Positions 57,801 through 64,000 of a DNA stretch of 64,000 nt are shown here, piece by piece. Each line of letters opens with the position of its first letter. The stretch's first letter is position 1. Origin of the DNA: CAZSAT01 sp964604675 (GTDB taxonomy: Bacteria > Myxococcota_A > UBA796 > CAJQPC01); the NCBI GenBank assembly GCA_964604675.1, contig CAZSAT010000024.1, positions 8,411 through 72,410 of the forward strand, in the 5' to 3' direction. The translations under genes and the position numbers were made by a program. The notes under the pieces are model-generated. The model was not told where the DNA came from. It worked only from the letters and a program-made list of their open reading frames with translations, and made no database searches.

Positions 57801-58289
57801 GACTACATGAGGGCTCGCGGAGAGTTGTCGCAAGCGGAGAAGGAATACCGCGACGGCGTCATGCGCCACGAGAGCCTCGGGCGCGGTCCCGACAGCCAGG
57901 CGCACCTGAAGCTCGGCCAGGTGCTCGTCCTGCAAGGGCAGCACCAGGAGGCTCGCCGCGTGCTCGACACCTTCCGCGTGGCCGTTCGGCGCATGGGGCG
58001 CAAGGCTCCGCTCGCGTCGGCCCTCGCCGCGTTGCTGCCGTGCCTGGCGCGGGAGGGGGACTTCGAGACCTTCGACGGCCACCTCGGCTCCCTGCGCGCC
58101 GTGCTCGAGGCCACGGGCTACGTCGATGGCGATGTGGCCACGATGCTCGAGCTGGCGGCCGACGAAGCCAGGGCTGCGGGGCGGGAGTGGCCGGCGCAGC
58201 GGGCTCGCACCCTGGCCCAGTCCCAGCGCGTCGCGCTCGAGGGGAGCGAGGACGAGGACTCCGTCGACGACCCCCTCACCGTCGGCTGA
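54810..58289 (+). CDS. Ser/Thr protein kinase with AAA-type ATPase and TPR domains (PknK-like)
   Basis: An 1159-residue signalling protein. Residues about 1-275 are a Hanks kinase: GEGAMGRVW, Lys36, HRDLKPAN with Asp140, DFG at 157-159, TPAYMSPEQIEG. Residues about 370-700 are a P-loop ATPase: Walker A GPAGAGKS at 397-404 and Walker B LVLWLDDVQWG. The C-terminal 400 residues are TPR-like helical pairs with several Glu/Arg-rich repeats. Its layout parallels the kinase at 19255-22548, but with a different ATPase subtype. The start is GTG 54810, after GGAGCAGGAA; an upstream in-frame ATG at 54759 lies ahead of the -10 TATCCT and was rejected. Confidence 0.88.
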   Translation: MIGLGPFDLELVLGEGAMGRVWSGTDRRNGRRAAVKVLRFGDGGSSRSTHALFNEIRAVAGLDHPYIVHMVDHGVVSDEEARAGGGRLPERAPWLAMELAAGSLEERLGSFQDWGELRTLLLALLDALAHAHARGVIHRDLKPANVLMGRHGPLLSDFGLAQVHSRSFREGQMEATAGTPAYMSPEQIEGRWRDHGPWTDLYALGCMAWELTCGMPPFYEGEPRAILQKHLRASPPRFRPRLAVPRGLDVWLAHLLEKRAGRRYRSAAKAAWELAKLGEPEGGAPGPIVGLTFERELEILGSSGLRFADEDDDATDPRGTPVFHPWALTFLDGEVDGALPIPASWEQRELRPRPESLALFGLRPLPVVARTEERHALWDCFRLVCRQGRSGMVLLRGPAGAGKSRLAEWLSVRAREVGAADVLRVVHHPSTIEVDGVAAAVTRHLGCEGMDSKAAARRIQVSLAQRGVVTRYEVAAFAELLAPEVLERGLDDLEARPHERFGGLTRLVTALGKVQPLVLWLDDVQWGADTLRFCQELLARQRWRPASIFLVASLRDEALLERPEEDELLERLLRRPEVVALPVGPLPTDRRQELVQGLLDVDPALALRLSERTEGLPLFAVQLVGDLVARGVLTAGPSGWELAEGARITLPLRLSEVWATRIDRLLEGRPRSDALALEIAAVLGGEVDGPEWRDACGAAGIVASLDLVGALLSERLASCPPAGPERAWTFVHELLREALVARCRTAGRWAAAHGAVADMLATRRGSTLAERRGRHLLEGGRPDEALEPLLHAAKLRLTALDHLGALSLFHAREEAMHALPVPSHDPRWVAGWRVRALAEGWFLHPEQGIHWARRALERCERFSWDGDTIRCLLLIGRFYRVAGAIEASYSHLRRARDLALRGGWVELQARIARELAHLARWSGEIDRARALYERALGGLEASGDPVEAGLCELDVVECDIVRRVLDESVARRLLSARWRFEAAGDQRGLVRCAEFLGDYMRARGELSQAEKEYRDGVMRHESLGRGPDSQAHLKLGQVLVLQGQHQEARRVLDTFRVAVRRMGRKAPLASALAALLPCLAREGDFETFDGHLGSLRAVLEATGYVDGDVATMLELAADEARAAGREWPAQRARTLAQSQRVALEGSEDEDSVDDPLTVG

Positions 58290-58301
58290 TCGCCGGCACG
58301 C

Positions 58302-59765
58302 TCAACGCGCCCGGAGTCGCACCCGGGTGAGATCTTCGCGAGCCGTCAGCTGCAACCACCCGTCGGAGGTGGGCTCGATCTGCAGGGAGTCGGGGGTGTC
58401 CAGGTGATCGAGGATCAGACCGTCTGCCCGAATGGAGAGCGCGACGCTCTCGCCGGCGGCCAGGCTGCCCTCGAGCTCCAGGAGCCCTTCCCACGCCTCC
58501 ACGCCCCATGCGTGGTTGCTCCGCACGAAGGCCGCGCTGCGGGCTTCGACCTCCGGCAGCGAGAACGAGCCCCCCGGCCTGTGCACGATCTGGCCGGTGC
58601 GCAGGGTCTGGTAGATCCCCGAGGCGTAGCCCTCCTGGAAGAGGTAGAGCTCGTCCGGGACCGCAACGCCCGAGATCCCACTCCGTGCCGGGAGCTTCGG
58701 TCCGGCAGCGTCCAGGGCGCGGAGGGTCAGCACGGCCGATGCGCCGCCGCCCAGCAACGCGGCCACCACGATGCTGGCGCGGATGGCGCGATCGCTGACC
58801 ACGTCGGCGTGACGGCCGAGGTGCCATGCGACCAGGAACACCAGCGGCCACGGAGGCACGACTGGCGAGCAGACGGCGACGAGCGCTACGCCGAGGGTGA
58901 GATCGCGGCCGAGGCGTGCGCGGACCGCCAGCAGGCACGGGACCAGCGGCAGCAGGTTGCCGTCGGCCTGGCCTTCGGCTGCGACGAAGGGCAAGACGAG
59001 CGCAGAGATCCCGCGGAGCGCTCGCTCGGTCAGGGGCATGCCAGCGAGGGCACGGGCCTCGACGGCGGCGTGGTCGTAGAGGCTCCTGGCCTCTGCAGCG
59101 TCGGCCCACAGGGGCGCGTGGACCGCGACGGCCGGTAGCAGTCCGAGGGCGAACGCCAGAGCCACGGAGAAGGTGGGGCGGGCTGTGATCAGCGCCCAGA
59201 CGAGGAGGGGCGCGGCGAGCACCGGCGCTTCGTGCGGGGCACCGGAGAGCAGCAAGGTGGAAGCGGCCGCTGTCGCGGCGAAGACCAGGACGGGCGCGAG
59301 CCGCCGCCCAGCCGCGAGCACCCAGCCGAGCGCGAACACCCAGGCCAGGGGGGGCCAGGTGAGCTGCCCTTGGAGCGCGTGAGCCAGGGGGCCGAGGGCG
59401 CACGTGCCCAACAAGCCGGCCAGCGCCGCCCCTCGGTGATCCATGCCGGTCGCACGCAGCCAGCCGTAGGCGAACGCGGCGGCCAGGCTGAGTTGCAGCC
59501 AGGCCCAGGCGAGAGCGGCCACCCGCGCACCCACCAGGAGGGACGCGAGCGCGCTCGGTGTCCACGGAGCCTGGGGTGCCATGCCGGAGAAGAGCGATCC
59601 GCCTCCCCAGAGCCAGCTGGTGCGCAAGGGGTGGCCGTGCACCAGCCACTGCCGGCGCCAGATCTCGAGCGCGCCCACGTGGAGATCGCCGGTGCCTTGC
59701 AAGGGCGCGACGAGCGCCGGCAGCAGGTAGAGCAGCGCCCAGAACAAGCCCGCGAAACCCAGCAC
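58302..59765 (-). CDS. polytopic membrane protein (YfhO-like)
   Basis: A 487-residue protein (GTG start at 59765) with about eleven membrane helices and a C-terminal soluble domain of 150 residues (PEVEARSAAFVRSNHAWGVE, GESVALSIRADGLILDHLDT). It resembles the membrane proteins at 43862 and 50870. The start is uncertain: there is no ribosome site before GTG 59765, while an ATC 57 bp upstream (59822-59820) is in frame, follows TAGCGT by 6 nt and would add a charged tail before the first helix. ATC starts are very rare, so the GTG is kept. The function would be surface-polymer decoration if the family is right. Confidence 0.72.
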   Translation of the reverse strand: MLGFAGLFWALLYLLPALVAPLQGTGDLHVGALEIWRRQWLVHGHPLRTSWLWGGGSLFSGMAPQAPWTPSALASLLVGARVAALAWAWLQLSLAAAFAYGWLRATGMDHRGAALAGLLGTCALGPLAHALQGQLTWPPLAWVFALGWVLAAGRRLAPVLVFAATAAASTLLLSGAPHEAPVLAAPLLVWALITARPTFSVALAFALGLLPAVAVHAPLWADAAEARSLYDHAAVEARALAGMPLTERALRGISALVLPFVAAEGQADGNLLPLVPCLLAVRARLGRDLTLGVALVAVCSPVVPPWPLVFLVAWHLGRHADVVSDRAIRASIVVAALLGGGASAVLTLRALDAAGPKLPARSGISGVAVPDELYLFQEGYASGIYQTLRTGQIVHRPGGSFSLPEVEARSAAFVRSNHAWGVEAWEGLLELEGSLAAGESVALSIRADGLILDHLDTPDSLQIEPTSDGWLQLTAREDLTRVRLRAR

Positions 59766-59831
59766 AGCGAGCAGACCCCGCTGGGGGCCTGCATCGCGGA
59801 GTCCAGGAGAGAAGGGCTCGATGGACGAACG

Positions 59832-62024
59832 CTACCGCGACGTCGAGGCTCGGGGCCGCGTGCGCGCCACGGTGAACGCCTCGGGCGGCAGCCAGCCCGA
59901 GAGCTCGCCGTCCTGCATCGCCGTGAACCCTCCGGACCACAGCTCCCCCGCGAGGGCCCCGCCCACGCGGTAGCCGAGCTCGGCCAGTCCCGAGCCGTCG
60001 AGCTGGACCTGGCCGGTCCACGCGCCGTCGGTCGTGTTCGAGCGCACCACGCCGTCGATGTTGCCGACCACGTCGAGGCCGGCGGGGAGCTCCTCCCGCA
60101 AGGACACCAGGCTGTTCGGTGCGCCGCTGACCCAGAGCCGTACCTGCGAGGGCTTGCCGGCGGTCAGGGCCTCGCGCTCGACCTCGAGCTGCACGCCGTC
60201 TTCCGGTGGGGCGTCCCACGGTGTCCATGCCTGCAGCTCCAGCTGCCAGCCGAGCCCGGGCCACGTGGCGTCGGACACCACCTCGTAGCGGTGGCTCCCG
60301 CTGAGCGGCACCTCGGCCTCCAACACCGCCACCTCGGCGACCGCATCACCGCGCAGCTCGTGACGGGTGGCGATCTCGCCGTCGATCTTGAGGGCCACGG
60401 CGATCGTGTCGGGCCGCGCGGCGCTTCCCGCGAGCCCGAGGGCGTCGAGCACGGCGAGCGCCTCGTGGGGCGGGCCGAGCCCCGCGGCCGGGTCGTAGCT
60501 GGCGATGAGCGCCGCGAGGAGCTCGGCGCGCGTGGACTCGTCGTCCACCACGAGGGCCGCGGACGCCAAGGCATCGCGTGGGCTCACGCTTCGCCCATCG
60601 GGACCGACCACACCGGGGGGCAGCCGGATCTGGACGAGATCGCCGGAACGGTCCAGGTCGGCCGCGACCCGGGCGCGCAGGTCGTCGGCGAGCTGCCCGT
60701 CGACCGCGCCGGAGCGAAGCACCTGTGCGGCCGTGTACGCGTCGCCCGTGTCGTCGTGGAGCAGCCATCCGCCCTGGCGCTCGAAGAACGAGGCGGCGGC
60801 GGCGGTGGCTTCCGGCCGCCGCACCGCTCGCGTAGCGGCTGCAGCGAGGACCAGGCTCCCTTGCAGGGTCTCCGCCCCGCGCCAGGACCCGTCCGGAAGC
60901 TGCTCCGCCAGGACCAGCTCGCGGACCCCGACCGACAGCGCCTCGGCGACGCGGCCGGGCTGCCCACCGTCGAGCGCTTCGAGGGCCGCGATGCGGGCCG
61001 ACAGGCTGCCGCTCGAGGCCGTGGCGGTGAGCTCCTGGATCCCGACCAGCTCCAGCCGTCGCAGGTGTTCGCGGCGATCGGTGTCCACCGAGGCCCCCAG
61101 CGCCTCCAGCAGGGCCGGCCCCCGCGTTCCCAGCGCGTACGCCACGGTCCCGCCGGCCCGGGCGTCGAGGGCGTGGCGCAGCACGCCCAGCGGGCCCGGG
61201 AACAACACCAGCCGCGCGCGGGCGAAGGTGGCGTTGTCGGGCGCCGAGAGCTCGAGCGGTTCGCCGCTCCCGAGCACGCCGCGCCGGAGCTGGTGGTCGG
61301 GCATGCCGCGCGGCGTGACCGAGAGCGTCTCCTCGACGGCGTCGTGCCCCTCGAGCGCCACGCGTAGAGTGCCGGCGCCCGGTGCGGCGGCCTGGAGGTC
61401 GAACCACACCACGCGGGTCCCGCCGGCGGGCACCGCCACGTCGCCGCCTCCCGCTGCCTGCAGCCCGCGGCCGCTCGCGCGCCACGTGGCGCCGAGCGCC
61501 TCCGGCGTGGTGTTCACGAGGCGGACCGGGACCTGGACGCGATCGCCCACACGCAGACGGTCTGGAGCGACGGGGTCGGCGTAGATGTCCAAGCTGGAGG
61601 CGATCTCGAGGGTGGCGCCGCTCTGGGCACCTTCCGCGCTGGCCGCCAGGCCGAGCACGCGCCACGTGGTGAGCGAGTCCGGGAGCACCGCTGGGACCGC
61701 CGCGCGTCCGTCCCCGTCGGTGACCACCGCCGGCGCCCAGAGGAAGGTCTCGGGGAACCACGAGCGGGTGGCGGGCGCCGCATCGTCGTCGGGGGCCGCG
61801 CGGCCCGACCCCGGTGGCGGTGGCGGTGCCGACGCGGGCCTCGGGCTGCTCTTCGCCAGCCCCTCGTTCCGCTTCGCCCGGAAGCCCTGGTCCTCGTCGT
61901 CTGCGATCGCTTCCTCCTCCATCGCGACCATCTCGGGCTCGGGCTCCGCGGGAGGGGCCGAGCCCGTCGCGAGCTTGAAGTCCGCCTCCGAGCCGACACT
62001 GCAGGCGAGCACCCACGCGATCAT
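59832..62024 (-). CDS. alpha-2-macroglobulin-like protein, C-terminal gene, lipoprotein
   Basis: A 730-residue predicted lipoprotein with a minimal signal, MIAWVLAC (Cys8), and an acidic/Pro-rich linker. SWFPETFLWAPAVVTDGDGR followed by VLPDSLTTWRVLGLAAS is the A2M domain signature near residue 90. The alpha-helical domain from about residue 280 lacks the thioester motif (GCxEQ); LDARAGGTVAYALG stands where it would be. Helical repeats with GQPGRVAEALSVGVRELVL and a receptor-binding-like end follow. It would trap proteases or protect the envelope in the periplasm. It overlaps the upstream A2M gene stop in ATGA. Confidence 0.82.
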   Translation of the reverse strand: MIAWVLACSVGSEADFKLATGSAPPAEPEPEMVAMEEEAIADDEDQGFRAKRNEGLAKSSPRPASAPPPPPGSGRAAPDDDAAPATRSWFPETFLWAPAVVTDGDGRAAVPAVLPDSLTTWRVLGLAASAEGAQSGATLEIASSLDIYADPVAPDRLRVGDRVQVPVRLVNTTPEALGATWRASGRGLQAAGGGDVAVPAGGTRVVWFDLQAAAPGAGTLRVALEGHDAVEETLSVTPRGMPDHQLRRGVLGSGEPLELSAPDNATFARARLVLFPGPLGVLRHALDARAGGTVAYALGTRGPALLEALGASVDTDRREHLRRLELVGIQELTATASSGSLSARIAALEALDGGQPGRVAEALSVGVRELVLAEQLPDGSWRGAETLQGSLVLAAAATRAVRRPEATAAAASFFERQGGWLLHDDTGDAYTAAQVLRSGAVDGQLADDLRARVAADLDRSGDLVQIRLPPGVVGPDGRSVSPRDALASAALVVDDESTRAELLAALIASYDPAAGLGPPHEALAVLDALGLAGSAARPDTIAVALKIDGEIATRHELRGDAVAEVAVLEAEVPLSGSHRYEVVSDATWPGLGWQLELQAWTPWDAPPEDGVQLEVEREALTAGKPSQVRLWVSGAPNSLVSLREELPAGLDVVGNIDGVVRSNTTDGAWTGQVQLDGSGLAELGYRVGGALAGELWSGGFTAMQDGELSGWLPPEAFTVARTRPRASTSR

Positions 62025-64000
62025 GGCTTCCTCCAGCGGGCCCAGCTCACCCAATCCACCACATCTTCTGGGAGGCGCGTAGCATCGGCCGCCAGGACGC
62101 GCGGATCCAGGCGGCCCAGCAGGTCTTCAGGCAGGGTAGCGAGCGCCAGGGGCCGGTCCCACGGGTCGCGCACGTCGCCCTCTCGGACCGCCTCGTTCCA
62201 CAGTCCCTCGAGCCGTTCGTTGGTGAGCAGCTCGGCGCCGTCGGCGCTGGCCTCCCACGCACGCACGCCCTGCCTCACGGTGGCCAACACCTGGAAGAAG
62301 GCCTCGAAGATCTCGGCGTCGGGCAGGTACGCCGTCTGCCCGCTGGACTCGATCCGGGTGGACCTCGCCTCCGGGGCGCCCGCGTCGTCGACGCGGAGCA
62401 CCGCGGCGCGGGCCGCGTTGACCCCCTCGATGGTGCCCATGGCGAGGGCGACCGCGTCGAGGCTGCCGAAGGCCGGGGAGCTGCTGGAGGCGGCGACCTG
62501 CTGCCGGGCCAGCTCGTCGGCGGCCGTGAGCGGCGCCAGCGCTTGCAGGGTCCGGTCCACGCCCACCAGGGACACGACGGCCTGGCTGCTGGTGTGCACG
62601 GTGACGGATCCCGCAGCGCCGGGCCGTTCTTCGCCCTCCCATGCGAGCTCCATCTCCAGAGACGCCACCGGCTGGACGTAGACGATGGACTGCGCGCCCC
62701 CAGCCTCCAGCACCACGAAGCCCTCCACGGCCTCCGGCAGCGACACGTCCACGTCACTCGCGGTGTCCTCGCGCTCGATCTCGGCGATCACCGCGCCCGC
62801 GTGCCGCACGTAGAGGGTGTCCGGCAGGCCGCCGGTGTAGCTCGGACCACGGAGCAGCTTCACCGCCAGGGCCTCACCCGGCTCGAGCACGACCTTGGAT
62901 GGGCGAAGCCGCAAGGGAGGGACCTCGCCGGGCCAGAGGTTCAGCCGCGTCTCGCCGACCTCGTCCATGCCCACGACCAGCTCGTAGCCCAGACGGGTCG
63001 TGGCCTGCGGCCGCACGCCCTCGTTGGACGTCGGCGGCACCAGCACGAGATCGAAGAGCGCGATCTCTCGCCGCTCGGCCGCTTCGTCGAGGTGCAGCCC
63101 TGCGAAGGTCCGGGTGAGGCAGCTCGGCACGGCTTCGCCGTCGCGGGGGAGCAGCTCCACGGCCACGTCGGCGCGACCGGGGGTCGAGGCCAGGCGCAAG
63201 GTCCATGGCAGCTCGGTCCTACCGGTGACCGGGCTGACGGAGCGCCACACGGGTCCGCCCTCGACGGCACAGTGCGTGGCGTAGGCGGTGGCGTCCTGGA
63301 GCAAGCCGTCGAAGTCCGGAGCGCCGAAGCTCCTCTCCAGCGCCAGCCGCGGGACGTTCTGGGAGCGCAGGGACCAGCTCACCGCGAGCTCCCGCCTCCC
63401 GGACCCGAGCGGCTGGCCGACGAGCGAGGCGCTCATGCAGCGACCCACCGGGTCGACGCGCCCCACGGCCTCGGAGATGCGTCCGCCTTTCACGCTCAGC
63501 AGCAGGGTCACGTTCTCCGAACGCAGCACCAGGGGAGCGCAGCGCTCGTGCAGGCGAACCGTGAGCTCCTCGAGGCGGCGGCGCTCCTGGACCGCCAGTT
63601 GCCTTGCGGCGACGTGCTCGGTGGTCTCCGTGAGGGAGAAGGCCACCTGCTCCGACCGCGGGGGCGCGCGGTAGGGCTTCGGTGGGATGACCACCGTGAC
63701 CGGCTCGCCGGGGTCGAGGACCAGCTCGGCCACCCCGCTGGCGTCCGTGCGGGCGACCTCTCCCGGGTCGCGCGGATCCCACGCGCGCTTGACCATGAGG
63801 TCCCGGTTCGCCAGCGGGCGTCCATCGGGGGTGGAGGCGCGCAGGTACACCCGGTTCGGGTAGCCGCTGACCAGGCCTTCGGAGAGCTCGCTCACCGCGT
63901 CGACGCGGATGGGATCGGCCGAGAGCACCGCCCGTCCGGCACCCTGGGCCGTCTCGCCAGCAGGGTCGGTCACCTGCAGGACGGCGCTCATCGTGACCCG
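62021..64000 (-). CDS. alpha-2-macroglobulin-like protein, N-terminal gene (partial, start outside window)
   Basis: The frame is open to the right edge with no credible start; the ATG at 63991 is internal. About 660 residues are visible. They are macroglobulin-type beta domains: VDAVSELSEGLVSGYPNRVY, GVAELVLDPGEPVTVVI, then a bait-region-like Ala/Ser segment (LARQQVAASSSSPAFGSLDA) near the 3' end and a hydrophobic SIVYVQPVASLEMELAWEGE. The chain stops where the A2M domain would begin, and the next gene supplies that domain, so one A2M is split in two polypeptides with an ATGA overlap. Its signal peptide must lie beyond the window. Confidence 0.8.
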   Translation of the reverse strand, partial: RVTMSAVLQVTDPAGETAQGAGRAVLSADPIRVDAVSELSEGLVSGYPNRVYLRASTPDGRPLANRDLMVKRAWDPRDPGEVARTDASGVAELVLDPGEPVTVVIPPKPYRAPPRSEQVAFSLTETTEHVAARQLAVQERRRLEELTVRLHERCAPLVLRSENVTLLLSVKGGRISEAVGRVDPVGRCMSASLVGQPLGSGRRELAVSWSLRSQNVPRLALERSFGAPDFDGLLQDATAYATHCAVEGGPVWRSVSPVTGRTELPWTLRLASTPGRADVAVELLPRDGEAVPSCLTRTFAGLHLDEAAERREIALFDLVLVPPTSNEGVRPQATTRLGYELVVGMDEVGETRLNLWPGEVPPLRLRPSKVVLEPGEALAVKLLRGPSYTGGLPDTLYVRHAGAVIAEIEREDTASDVDVSLPEAVEGFVVLEAGGAQSIVYVQPVASLEMELAWEGEERPGAAGSVTVHTSSQAVVSLVGVDRTLQALAPLTAADELARQQVAASSSSPAFGSLDAVALAMGTIEGVNAARAAVLRVDDAGAPEARSTRIESSGQTAYLPDAEIFEAFFQVLATVRQGVRAWEASADGAELLTNERLEGLWNEAVREGDVRDPWDRPLALATLPEDLLGRLDPRVLAADATRLPEDVVDWVSWARWRKP

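Noticed and set aside
1..64000. tRNA, rRNA, insertion sequences, attachment sites, phage genes
   Set aside because: No intergenic sequence resembled a tRNA T-arm or rRNA, and no transposase, integrase or phage-like protein was found. A covariance-model search would be needed to exclude small RNAs.

Overview
The window is 64 kb of very GC-rich (roughly 70%), gene-dense bacterial DNA with almost no intergenic space: no gap exceeds 300 bp, and the largest is 9520-9741. Its style suggests the Myxococcota/former Deltaproteobacteria: many Ser/Thr kinases fused to other modules, FHA proteins, lipoproteins with thrombospondin type 3, MopE-like and FG-GAP repeats, OmpA proteins with TSP3 repeats, and frequent GTG starts. 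This placement is an inference from gene style only; there is no rRNA or marker gene to confirm it.

Layout. (1) 1-2787: a beta-oxidation operon cut by the window edge (FadN-like protein, FadA thiolase, short-chain dehydrogenase). (2) 2788-9519: a kinase fused to a formylglycine-generating-enzyme-like domain, divergent from an FHA protein, then a PEBP protein, small proteins and a CHAT/Clp-N-like/FHA fusion. (3) 9742-15001: a surface-protein run (TSP3-VWA lipoprotein, a second lipoprotein, a TPR-like protein, OmpA). (4) 15048-19267: a membrane protein, Bpt aminoacyl-tRNA-protein transferase, a crotonase and an FG-GAP lipoprotein. (5) 28899-19255 (minus): one long operon with two tandem copies of a HEAT-like/HD-phosphohydrolase gene pair, ending in a kinase-ATPase-TPR protein. 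(6) 28961-31473: a DpgA/DpgB-like pair (type III polyketide synthase plus crotonase) and a GNAT protein. (7) 31631-39209: a MopE/FG-GAP lipoprotein, DbpA helicase, and a minus-strand operon of orphan SPASM protein, ABC transporter, DegT aminotransferase and prepilin peptidase. (8) 39334-41558: a monoheme lipoprotein, a diheme beta-barrel protein and a membrane LuxR protein. (9) 41616-49335: cysteine synthase with a JAMM-like protein, a membrane protein, and an operon of two radical SAM proteins, a lipoprotein and a barrel/TonB-C protein. (10) 49427-64000: a second OmpA-TSP3, YfhO-like membrane proteins, a nitrilase, a second kinase-ATPase-TPR giant and a split alpha-2-macroglobulin running off the end.

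How the genes work together. The dominant theme is envelope biology (lipoproteins, barrels, OmpA, A2M, prepilin peptidase) plus Hanks-kinase/FHA signalling. Genes within operons are packed with ATGA/GTGA/TGATG overlaps, and several convergent genes overlap at their 3' ends.

The most unexpected signal is in the promoters. Nearly every intergenic start is preceded by a TANNCT-type hexamer. In one class it lies only 6-8 nt ahead of the start codon, as expected for leaderless mRNAs. At five divergent gene pairs the two hexamers overlap back to back, three of them as AGNNTANNCT, which looks like a compact bidirectional promoter. Three times a gene's TAG stop codon forms the first half of the next gene's hexamer. 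No tRNA, rRNA, CRISPR array, insertion sequence or phage gene was seen.
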